Assembly: GCA_948500755.1 (NCBI GenBank)
Contig: CAOOYH010000004.1
Span: forward strand, 1 to 64,000
Source: an uncultured Lactobacillus sp.
Lineage (GTDB): Bacteria; Bacillota; Bacilli; Lactobacillales; Lactobacillaceae
Direction: 5' to 3'
DNA: 64,000 nucleotides
Within the stretch, counting starts at the first letter, position 1. Every line of letters starts with the position of its first letter. The translations under genes and the position numbers were made by a program. Of this stretch, positions 45,039-52,447 are shown in pieces. Under the pieces are notes generated by a model. That model worked only from the letters and a program-made list of their open reading frames with translations, did not search any database and was not told where the DNA came from.

Positions 45039-45073
45039 AATAAGGCGCACACCTAGTGTGCGCCTTATTATTT
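45039..45073 (+). terminator. Strong hairpin between bacteriocin gene and ABC genes
   Basis: AATAAGGCGCACAC-CTA-GTGTGCGCCTTATT, with a short imperfect T run. It probably lets the bacteriocin mRNA end or stabilises it, with partial readthrough into the permease gene. Confidence 0.75.
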
Positions 45074-45083
45074 GAGGAAAAAT

Positions 45084-47051
45084 ATGTTTCGTATAAGTAA
45101 AATTTTTTTAATTATTCTGACTACGGGAATTTGCTTTATCTTATTTTTTAATTTGATCAGAGAATATGATAAAGAGATTATTCCTGATGCAACAAATTGT
45201 GTTCAAGTTAATACTGATAATCAAAAATATACAAAAAAAGAAATTTTTTCAAAATTAACTGAGCTATCTAATAAAAATAATTATCAATTAGATTTAGTAC
45301 GTTTACTTAGATTAAATGGAAAAAGTACAAAAATCATTTATTCATTTAATAAAAAAAGAGATCAAGTATATTCGTTCTATAAAAGAAATAATATTAAAGA
45401 ACTTAATAAAAAAGATGTTCAATTAGAGGATATTAGAGGAAAATATTATACTAATGCTGATAACTCAGCACTTTCTCAATTACGAATGGAAATGAACCGA
45501 ATGGGACTAAACTATAGTATATACAAAGTATCTCCTAAGAACGTGTTGAATAATAGTATAGTAAGAAATTATGTACCGATAGTACTTAGTGTGTTTAGCT
45601 TAGTGTTGATTATTATGTTTATTGAAAAAATTTCACGTTTTAAAGAATATGCTATTTTAAAATTAAATGGCTTTTCTTTAAATAAAATAATAATAAGAGA
45701 TATAAAAAACACATATTTATGGTTAGTAGCTACTATAGCAATAGTATTACTTATTGGATTACTGTATGCATCTTTTTTAATGAATAGAATTGGAATAATG
45801 CTATCTGCAAAATATCTTTTGATGATCGCTGTACTTATAGCATTGATGTTTATAATTTTAGATTTAGTTTCTTACAGTTCACTCTATTTAATAAGTGTAT
45901 ATTCAGCAATTCAAGGAAAATCATATTCTAGAGAATTTGTAGTCATAGGATACATATTAAAGCTATGCTTAGTTGGTATAGTAGCCATTAATATTTTTTA
46001 TTTGCATAATCAAATCCAAAATTTTATACAAGATCAAAAAGTTATGAAAATGTGGATAAATCATCATAGTGGTTATGTTTTGCAATTTAGTGAGATTGGA
46101 GATAAAGATAAACGTTTAGAAAATACTTTAGGAAGGTCAACTAGAAAATTAATCAATTCTAGTAAAGATGTAATTATATCAAGAAATTCACAGGAATTTC
46201 ATCCAGCTATTAATGATATTATTCCTGAAAATGGTAACGTATTATTCATAAATAAAAATTATCTCAATTATAATTATATTTCTGGGATCAATCAGTATGC
46301 TATAAATAAAAATTATTTAAATATTTTTATTCCTGATACTCGTATAAATCAAAAAAATAAATTTTTAAAAGAATTCCGTAACTTCTTGAAATTTCAAGAT
46401 AGTTTATCAGGTACTCACAGATCTGTCTCTAAGAAAAGGATAAATACTATTATTTATACAGGACATAAAAAAATATTTAACTATACAGTTGGTAAAAATA
46501 TATCAGATTCTATTTCGACTGATCCTATTATTGTGCTTGACAACGGAGTATTGTCAGATAACTTTTATTTTTCGACAGCTACTCAAGGAATGGTTCAATT
46601 TGGTGATTTAAAAGAATTACAAAATAATCTAAAAAAATTTTCGTTAGAACCATATATCACCGGTATTACCAATGCTAAATCGCGATTGTCAGAGTTTAAT
46701 GTTAATATGTCAAGACAAATTTTTTTGATAATTTTGATAACTTTAATATCAATTAGCCAATTAATTTTGGTAATTATATTTATAAGTCTTTCGTTCTTAC
46801 AAAGAAAACGATTAAAAATGACGATAAATAAGATATTTGGTCAATCAAATAGAAAACTTATTTTTAATTTTTGTTTCTTTAACATTGGAAGCGATGGTCT
46901 AGTGATATTTATTTTGATAGCGTTAGAACAACAAAGATGGCAAATGGGGTTAACCATGTTTCCTTATTTAATTGTAGAATTTTTTGTGGTTATAATATTA
47001 GCAAAAATAGCACAAAGGAATCTGTTGACTACATTAAATAGTGGTAATTAG
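45084..47051 (+). CDS. Bacteriocin-associated integral membrane protein (lactococcin 972-type ABC permease)
   Basis: 655 residues from ATG 45084 (GAGGAAA upstream). N-terminal membrane segment, an extracellular domain, three central segments (about 180-300), a second external domain and three C-terminal segments: the duplicated FtsX-like layout of the bacteriocin-associated membrane protein family (DUF1430). Works with the ATPase at 47064 in export or immunity. Markedly AT-rich, with many ATA codons, unlike rex and the flanking core genes, which suggests acquisition. Confidence 0.85.
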   Translation: MFRISKIFLIILTTGICFILFFNLIREYDKEIIPDATNCVQVNTDNQKYTKKEIFSKLTELSNKNNYQLDLVRLLRLNGKSTKIIYSFNKKRDQVYSFYKRNNIKELNKKDVQLEDIRGKYYTNADNSALSQLRMEMNRMGLNYSIYKVSPKNVLNNSIVRNYVPIVLSVFSLVLIIMFIEKISRFKEYAILKLNGFSLNKIIIRDIKNTYLWLVATIAIVLLIGLLYASFLMNRIGIMLSAKYLLMIAVLIALMFIILDLVSYSSLYLISVYSAIQGKSYSREFVVIGYILKLCLVGIVAINIFYLHNQIQNFIQDQKVMKMWINHHSGYVLQFSEIGDKDKRLENTLGRSTRKLINSSKDVIISRNSQEFHPAINDIIPENGNVLFINKNYLNYNYISGINQYAINKNYLNIFIPDTRINQKNKFLKEFRNFLKFQDSLSGTHRSVSKKRINTIIYTGHKKIFNYTVGKNISDSISTDPIIVLDNGVLSDNFYFSTATQGMVQFGDLKELQNNLKKFSLEPYITGITNAKSRLSEFNVNMSRQIFLIILITLISISQLILVIIFISLSFLQRKRLKMTINKIFGQSNRKLIFNFCFFNIGSDGLVIFILIALEQQRWQMGLTMFPYLIVEFFVVIILAKIAQRNLLTTLNSGN

Positions 47052-47063
47052 AGGTTTATTTAC

Positions 47064-47741
47064 ATGATTATAATTAATAAAATGAGTAAGCTCTTTGAAA
47101 AAAGAATAGTTTTTGAGAATGTGGATTTTAGTTTAAAAGAAGGTGCTAGTTATGCAATAGTAGGAAAAAGTGGTGTTGGCAAGACAACTTTTTTGAATAT
47201 ATTGGGAGGATTGGAAAACCCTACGTCAGGAAAAGTACTTATAGATGATGTGGAAGTTAATGAAAAAAATCTGCCTAATTTAAGAAGAGTAAAATTTGGA
47301 TTTATTTTTCAAAATTTTGGCTTAATTGATAATGAAACAGTTAGAGAAAATCTCTTAATTGGATTAGCAAATCAAAACTTGTCTCAGCATGAAAAAGATG
47401 TAGCCATTAAAAAGGTTTTGAAAGAATTAGATTTAGGAAATTTAGAACTTAATCAAAAAATTTATACATTGAGTGGGGGAGAACAACAACGTGTAGCTCT
47501 TGCAAGAATTATTCTAAAAAAAGCAAAAATCATTTTTGCTGATGAACCAACTGGATCTTTGGATAGTGAAAATTCCAATTTGATTTTACGACATTTATTA
47601 ACTGATTTTGGAAGAGATGCAACAATTTTAATTGCAACACATAGTCCAGAGGTTTGGCAGAAATGTGACTACGTGATTAAGATCAAGAATCAAAAAAGTG
47701 AATTAATTAAAAATAGTAATCGGAGAATAAATGAGGTTTAA
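47064..47741 (+). CDS. Lactococcin 972-type ABC transporter ATPase
   Basis: 225-residue MacB/LolD-like ATPase: Walker A GKSGVGKTTF, Q-loop FGFIFQNFGLI, signature LSGGEQQRVALAR, Walker B IIFADEPTGSLD. Starts 12 bp after the permease. Confidence 0.92.
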   Translation: MIIINKMSKLFEKRIVFENVDFSLKEGASYAIVGKSGVGKTTFLNILGGLENPTSGKVLIDDVEVNEKNLPNLRRVKFGFIFQNFGLIDNETVRENLLIGLANQNLSQHEKDVAIKKVLKELDLGNLELNQKIYTLSGGEQQRVALARIILKKAKIIFADEPTGSLDSENSNLILRHLLTDFGRDATILIATHSPEVWQKCDYVIKIKNQKSELIKNSNRRINEV

Positions 47742-47743
47742 AC

Positions 47744-48067
47744 ATGTTAAAGAAATTTTGGAAATTTGGAAGTATCAGCATAGTAGTGGCTTTGCTTTAT
47801 CTATTAACCCTTCATACGTCAGTTTTTGATAGATTTAATCCATTTGTTTCTGAAACTGTGAGTTATGCTCAAGTACCTACAGGAACGCAAAAATATAAAA
47901 ATATAAAAATATATAACCCTAAAACCAGTAAGCTTGAATCATACCGGCTTCACAATGTTGGTGGATATGATTTGTCAAGAGAATATATTTCGATTAGGCA
48001 TAGGGGCCAATATGTGAAATCGATTAAATATATATCTAAGAAAGACTTTGTAAATAAGGTAAAATAA
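47744..48067 (+). CDS. YxeA-family (DUF1093) exported protein
   Basis: 107 residues with an N-terminal membrane anchor/signal (residues ~7-25) and a small beta-rich domain; GYDLSREYISIRHRGQYVKSIKYISKKD matches the YxeA pattern. YxeA-like proteins often accompany this type of ABC pair. Role unknown. It begins 2 bp after the ATPase stop. Confidence 0.75.
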   Translation: MLKKFWKFGSISIVVALLYLLTLHTSVFDRFNPFVSETVSYAQVPTGTQKYKNIKIYNPKTSKLESYRLHNVGGYDLSREYISIRHRGQYVKSIKYISKKDFVNKVK

Positions 48068-48098
48068 CACCAACTTATATCATAAGAGAAAAATATCA

Positions 48099-48297
48099 GA
48101 AAGAGAGAATTTCTTAATAATCTTTTTACTGAGACGGTCATATGATAATTAATCAAACCTTGTCCGATTTAGATATCTATGTGCCCTTGTCTTGGCAAGT
48201 GGTTAATTATGTGAACCTGGAATCGGCGATTTGAAAATCGTCTGAAAAGGAAAATGATAACGATTAAGAAGCTGCCGTTTAAGGCGGCTTTTTTTAC
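48099..48297 (+). pseudogene. Scar: liaF-like fragment fused to the rex 3' end and terminator
   Basis: 48099-48240 is ~85-90% like parts of the intact liaF-like gene (49210-49280 and 49431-49507), with two internal deletions; for example both share TGCCCTTGTCTTGGCAAGT. From 48243 the sequence becomes a near copy of the rex 3' end (GAAAAGGAAAATGATAACG...) with its terminator. No frame is usable. It marks the right border of the lactococcin 972 island and suggests an old tandem duplication of rex to liaF, one copy of which was replaced. Confidence 0.85.
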
Positions 48298-48402
48298 CAC
48301 TTAGAAACAAAAATTAACCTCTTAGTTAAAATAAGTAGCTTCTGAAACGTAATCATAGTTAAATAAGCTTAAGTTAAGAAATAAGAAAGAGGAGGCGAGA
48401 TT

Positions 48403-48864
48403 GTGAAAGTTAAATTGGACATTAATCCAGATCATCAAGAAACTGAAGTTACGATCTCGGCGCCTGAGATGAATGACCAGATTCAGGAACTTTATCGACT
48501 TTTGCAAAATCAAGAAAAAATTCCTCAAATTGAAGGATTTAAAGATAGAGTTTCCTATTATTTGAATTTGGCAGATATCCTCTTTTTTGAAACTGATAGT
48601 AAGGTAGTGATGGCTCACACGACGAGGGATGCTTATCAGGTCAAGTATAAGCTTTACGAACTTGAAGATATTTTGGGTGCTAACTACATGCGCGTTTCAA
48701 AATCGACTATTCTTAACTTGAATCAGATTTACGCAATTACGAGGTCGATTTCAAATTGCCAGGTAAAATTTCAAGATTCTTATAAGGTAGTTTATGTATC
48801 GCGTCATTATTATCGTGATTTGCGTAATCGACTAGACGAAAGAAGGAAGTACTATGAGAAATAA
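48403..48864 (+). CDS. LytTR-domain DNA-binding regulator
   Basis: 153 residues, GTG start after GAGGAGGCGAG. The LytTR domain covers about residues 50-150 (ADILFFETDSKVVMAHTT, LEDILGANYMRVSKSTILNLNQI). There is no receiver domain. It overlaps the LiaF-like gene by 11 bp, so the two form a regulator/membrane-protein pair of the kind seen with envelope-stress control. Confidence 0.88.
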   Translation: MKVKLDINPDHQETEVTISAPEMNDQIQELYRLLQNQEKIPQIEGFKDRVSYYLNLADILFFETDSKVVMAHTTRDAYQVKYKLYELEDILGANYMRVSKSTILNLNQIYAITRSISNCQVKFQDSYKVVYVSRHYYRDLRNRLDERRKYYEK

Positions 48865-49594
48865 AGTTTCGCGCATTTTTTGGGGCGTTTTCTTTATCGC
48901 TGCTGCAACCTTTGTTGTGCTCAATCAGATGGAGATTTGGACTTATAAATTAGGTTTTTGGGCAATTATTGGGACCATCGTCTTTGCTCTTAGCTTAATT
49001 GACGGGATTGTTAATCGCAGAATTACGGAAGGTGTCTTCTCAGTCGCATTTTTACTGATGATTTATGCACAACCGTTGCATATCACCCGTTTAGTGCCAT
49101 GGACAATTCTCTTAGCTGCGATTTTGATTTCAATTGGATTGGGGGTTATCTTTCGTAATCGATTTCATACGATTGTTTATGCAAATAAGAAAATTAAAGA
49201 CTTTAGGGAAAAGAGAGAGGATTTTTCAAATAATCTCTTTACTGAAACGGTAACCAATGATCAAGGTGATCATGTAGTAATTAATCAAACCTTGTCGGAT
49301 GTCTCACGTTATATCCATTCAAAAGAGCTTGAAACTATTGATGTGACCTCCAAGTTTGGGGATGTGAACATTTATCTTGATGATGCGGAAAGTAAAAACG
49401 GCATTGTTAACATGAATTTGGACATTATGATGTCCGATTTGGATATCTTTGTGCCCTTGTCTTGGCAAGTTGTTAATTATGTTAATCCTGGAATCGGGGA
49501 TTTGAGAATCGAAGGAACTTCAAACGGTGGTGGGCCGCAACTAGTGATTAATGGCCGCGCTCGCTTTTCCGATATTAAGATTAAGTATATTTAG
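48854..49594 (+). CDS. LiaF-like membrane protein
   Basis: 246 residues: four N-terminal membrane segments (residues ~8-100), then a soluble beta-helical domain (IDVTSKFGDVNIYLDDAES...DLDIFVPLSWQV) like the C-terminal part of LiaF/DUF2154 proteins. Probably senses or limits envelope stress with its LytTR partner. A mutilated copy lies at 48099. Confidence 0.85.
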   Translation: MRNKVSRIFWGVFFIAAATFVVLNQMEIWTYKLGFWAIIGTIVFALSLIDGIVNRRITEGVFSVAFLLMIYAQPLHITRLVPWTILLAAILISIGLGVIFRNRFHTIVYANKKIKDFREKREDFSNNLFTETVTNDQGDHVVINQTLSDVSRYIHSKELETIDVTSKFGDVNIYLDDAESKNGIVNMNLDIMMSDLDIFVPLSWQVVNYVNPGIGDLRIEGTSNGGGPQLVINGRARFSDIKIKYI

Positions 49595-49658
49595 TCATGA
49601 ATAATAAAGCTAGGTGTAAAATAAAGAAAAGGTTATTTTTATACATCGAGGTTTTATT

Positions 49659-50645
49659 ATGATAAATAAAGACGTTAATCTTAGTTTGATGTACGAACTT
49701 GAAAACTTACACCATGTTGTCGTTCAAGCTTCTGATGTAGGTTCAAAGTATATTTATGCTTTGCAATTACTTCATAAACAAACTGATATTATTGTTTATC
49801 GAGCAACACCAGATGGCGACCATGTTTTCTTTGATGAAGATAGTCCTTTAGTCTATTTGACTGGAATGGCTGGAGGTCACACGCAAACCTGGACTTATTC
49901 CGGTGAAAGTGATCGCTGGTTTGTAGGGACCAAGCCAAAGAAGCATGGTAGCACTTTGTGGGACACGCAAATTGCCCGCGTAGTCCTTCCAGAAAGTGGT
50001 ACTTTGCAATATGATAGCAATACTGAAATGCCGCGTTTGTCTTATTTAAACCGTGCAGGTTACGGCTACGGCGATAATAGTGTCGCTTATCCTGGAAAAG
50101 ACTTGGAGCGACTTGAAGCTGCAGTTTCACCAGATTATTCTAAGCTTTTGATTGCAAGTATAGACTTATCGCACACTGGTCACTTTGCATTGTATGATTT
50201 GAATCAAATCAATGCGGCTTTGGATGAAGCAGAAGCTGATGGCTCTGATGTGAATATTCAAAACTTTGAATGTTTAGGTGCATTCAATGTTCCTAACTTT
50301 GATGGAGAACTCATTCCATCAATTCAGGGTTATGATCTTGATGAAGACAATAATGTGTATGTTTCTTGTCAATTGGGACCAACAACGGACTTCTTAGGGC
50401 TTGCTAAGGAAGGTAAGCCACGTGAAATTGTGAAGATTCCATGGGGATGCGCAGATCCAAACAAGTGGGAAGTTGCTAACTTGGACCATGCCCATGTGCT
50501 TGATTCTTTAGGCTATGTGACTGAATTTGAAAGTGTTCAAGTTCTTGATGCCAATAACATTTATTTGACAGTGGCCTACCATCGCAAGAGTGACTTGACT
50601 ACGTTGAAGAACAGAGTTTACAAAGTTGAAGGTTTCGGCAATTAA
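49659..50645 (+). CDS. Helveticin J-family class III bacteriocin
   Basis: 328 residues. VGSKYIYALQLLH, GQ/MAGGHTQTW, PRLSYLNRAGYG, EAAVSPDYSKLLIA, SIQGYDLDEDNNVYVS and YLTVAYHRKSDL match helveticin J closely from memory. No signal peptide, as is usual for the family. Own terminator. No dedicated exporter adjacent; immunity-like genes follow. Confidence 0.9.
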   Translation: MINKDVNLSLMYELENLHHVVVQASDVGSKYIYALQLLHKQTDIIVYRATPDGDHVFFDEDSPLVYLTGMAGGHTQTWTYSGESDRWFVGTKPKKHGSTLWDTQIARVVLPESGTLQYDSNTEMPRLSYLNRAGYGYGDNSVAYPGKDLERLEAAVSPDYSKLLIASIDLSHTGHFALYDLNQINAALDEAEADGSDVNIQNFECLGAFNVPNFDGELIPSIQGYDLDEDNNVYVSCQLGPTTDFLGLAKEGKPREIVKIPWGCADPNKWEVANLDHAHVLDSLGYVTEFESVQVLDANNIYLTVAYHRKSDLTTLKNRVYKVEGFGN

Positions 50646-50652
50646 ATATAAA

Positions 50653-50682
50653 TTAGCGAGGATTAGTTCCTCGCTTTTTTTG
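50653..50682 (+). terminator. Terminator after the helveticin-like gene
   Basis: AGCGAGG-ATTAGTT-CCTCGCT followed by a T run. Confidence 0.9.
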
Positions 50683-50799
50683 TGGCTTTTTTACCGAATA
50701 TGACGTGAAAATCGTTATTTATAACGAATTTAGTTTAGAAAGAAAAATTGGTGATACAATATGAGCATCAAATTAATTTAGATTTGGAGATCCAAAATT

Positions 50800-51099
50800 A
50801 TGTTTTTTAAAAAAAGTAATAAAGAAGTACTAGCTTTTGAAGAGGCTTTGAAGAAAATTATAGATAATCCAACAGTTAAGAAAAATTCTGAACTAATTCA
50901 AGTGTTTCAATCTGCTATTGAAAAAGTTGATAAGAAGCAATCAGTTCAATCTATTGCTTCTAACTTATCACTAAAATTGAAATCTGATTTTAATGAAAAG
51001 GAATTACCTGTTTCAGTTGTTAAATTTCAACTTAAACTGGAAAGATATGCAGCAATAGGAGCTAATGGGATTGTAATTGGAATTTTTGATTGGCTATAA
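50800..51099 (+). CDS. Putative bacteriocin immunity protein, 99 aa
   Basis: Helical, basic, ~100 residues with no signal peptide and the pattern of the enterocin A/pediocin immunity family (four-helix bundle; LKSDFNEKELPVSVVKFQLKLERYA). It could protect against a class II bacteriocin; none is visible beside it. Family call is by pattern only. Confidence 0.55.
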   Translation: MFFKKSNKEVLAFEEALKKIIDNPTVKKNSELIQVFQSAIEKVDKKQSVQSIASNLSLKLKSDFNEKELPVSVVKFQLKLERYAAIGANGIVIGIFDWL

Positions 51100-51134
51100 T
51101 AAATATCAAATTAATTTGGATGAGGGATGGGAAA

Positions 51135-51452
51135 ATGACTTTATCTAAAGATGAACCAGAGATTGCAATGCTTAACAGAGTAACGGATTTGTTAGTGGAT
51201 GAACATACTAAAAATAATGAGCGTGAGATTTTATTATATGCCAAGCATCAATTAGAGCATCATGTTTATTTGCCAAATTTGATCTGGCATTTGAAAAATA
51301 TTTTGACTCCACTGGCAATTGGAAGTAAGTTGTCACCTGGAATGGGAAAATTATACTGTGATATTGTTGCCGGTAACATTGGCAAGCCTGGCGATTTACG
51401 TTCTGGAATTGGTATAGGAGCTATATATGGTGGTCTTTCCCATGGAATATAA
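51135..51452 (+). CDS. Putative bacteriocin immunity protein, 105 aa
   Basis: From ATG 51135 (GGGATGGGAAA upstream) 105 residues with NNEREILLYAKHQLEHHVYLPNLI and KLSPGMGKLYCDIVAG, typical of the enterocin A immunity family, and a Gly-rich tail. It follows the previous gene by 35 bp and precedes a CPBP protease. Confidence 0.65.
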   Translation: MTLSKDEPEIAMLNRVTDLLVDEHTKNNEREILLYAKHQLEHHVYLPNLIWHLKNILTPLAIGSKLSPGMGKLYCDIVAGNIGKPGDLRSGIGIGAIYGGLSHGI

Positions 51453-51472
51453 AAATATATAGGGATGGATTA

Positions 51473-52282
51473 ATGGAAAACAGAAAAGATAAATATTTAG
51501 CTTTATCGGAAGAAATAGACTTTGATAATCAAACCCAGATAAGAAAAGCAATTATCCAATTATTAATTCTTGAAATTGGCTTACAAGTTTTGTATCAACT
51601 TGGACCCGCTCTAATAAAATTATTGCATAACCATAATTTACGCGAACTAATGTTAGTGTTGTTGATAGTAGTCTTAGCAGGGGTAGCGATTAAATTTGGT
51701 TATACAACTAAAGTGCTGAATTTTTCAGTAAAACGCCACGGATTAGTAAAATTGCTGACGATTGTATATTGGGTGCTGGTAGGCTTTTTGGTTTTCGGTA
51801 ATCTATTGACAACTTTCTCTGTTTGGAGCTTGCCTGTAAAAAAGATTATCGAAATTGCCTTGATTGCTTTGGATGCTGGAATTTGTGAAGAATTACTATT
51901 TCGAGGAGTTTTGTTCAATCTATTTGGAGTCACTTTTCACAAAAGTAAGTACGATTTGTTATGGGCTTCACTTGGCAACTCCGTCTTATTCGGTTTATTA
52001 CATTTAGTTAATTTAACTCATCAATCAGTAGCTTCGACAGTTGGACAAATTATTTTTGCTATTGGCTTAGGGCTAATTTTGAGCTACTTGCACATCCTGT
52101 CTAATGGAATATTTTGGTGTATAGCTTTTCACTTCTTGCAAGACTTTTCTCCGCAAGTTATTCACTCAGACCTAGGGAATCCCCATATTTCGCTAGTGTT
52201 GTCTGTATATGGACCTATAATCCTTTTCATGGTGCTTTGTATATATTTGTTCAACCATGAATTAATGGATTCTTTAAAGTAA
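51473..52282 (+). CDS. CPBP-family intramembrane metalloprotease
   Basis: 269 residues, about eight membrane segments. CPBP motifs: EELLFRG (Glu139/140, Arg144), FGLLHLVN and HFLQDF. Such proteins are often bacteriocin self-immunity or maturation proteins in lactobacilli. Its position after two immunity-like genes fits that. GGGATGG precedes the ATG. Confidence 0.85.
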   Translation: MENRKDKYLALSEEIDFDNQTQIRKAIIQLLILEIGLQVLYQLGPALIKLLHNHNLRELMLVLLIVVLAGVAIKFGYTTKVLNFSVKRHGLVKLLTIVYWVLVGFLVFGNLLTTFSVWSLPVKKIIEIALIALDAGICEELLFRGVLFNLFGVTFHKSKYDLLWASLGNSVLFGLLHLVNLTHQSVASTVGQIIFAIGLGLILSYLHILSNGIFWCIAFHFLQDFSPQVIHSDLGNPHISLVLSVYGPIILFMVLCIYLFNHELMDSLK

Positions 52283-52315
52283 TGATAAAAATTAAATATG
52301 TTTTGAGCAAACTAA

Positions 52316-52352
52316 AAACCGCGCGATCTAGATCCAATGTCATTAAGTTAAG
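52316..52352 (+). repeat. 37-bp inverted repeat, left copy
   Basis: Identical in 35 of 37 positions to the reverse complement of 56504-56540 (core CGATCTAGATCCAATGTCAT). The pair encloses the metal cassette and a transposase remnant (4.2 kb). Confidence 0.85.
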
Positions 52353-52377
52353 ATATTGATTTCAAAGTTAAGTTTTT

Positions 52378-52391
52378 TTGATAGTTATCAA
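52378..52391 (+). promoter_or_regulatory. FNR/FLP-type operator
   Basis: TTGATAGTTATCAA is an exact TTGAT-N4-ATCAA box. A possible -10 (TAAAAT, 52414-52419) places its centre about 41 bp before the transcript start, the usual position for activation by FNR-type proteins. The last operon gene encodes such a protein. Confidence 0.75.
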
Positions 52392-52447
52392 TTTTTGCTA
52401 ATTGTATTTCTCTTAAAATTAAGTATGTAAAGCGAGGAGAAATATAA

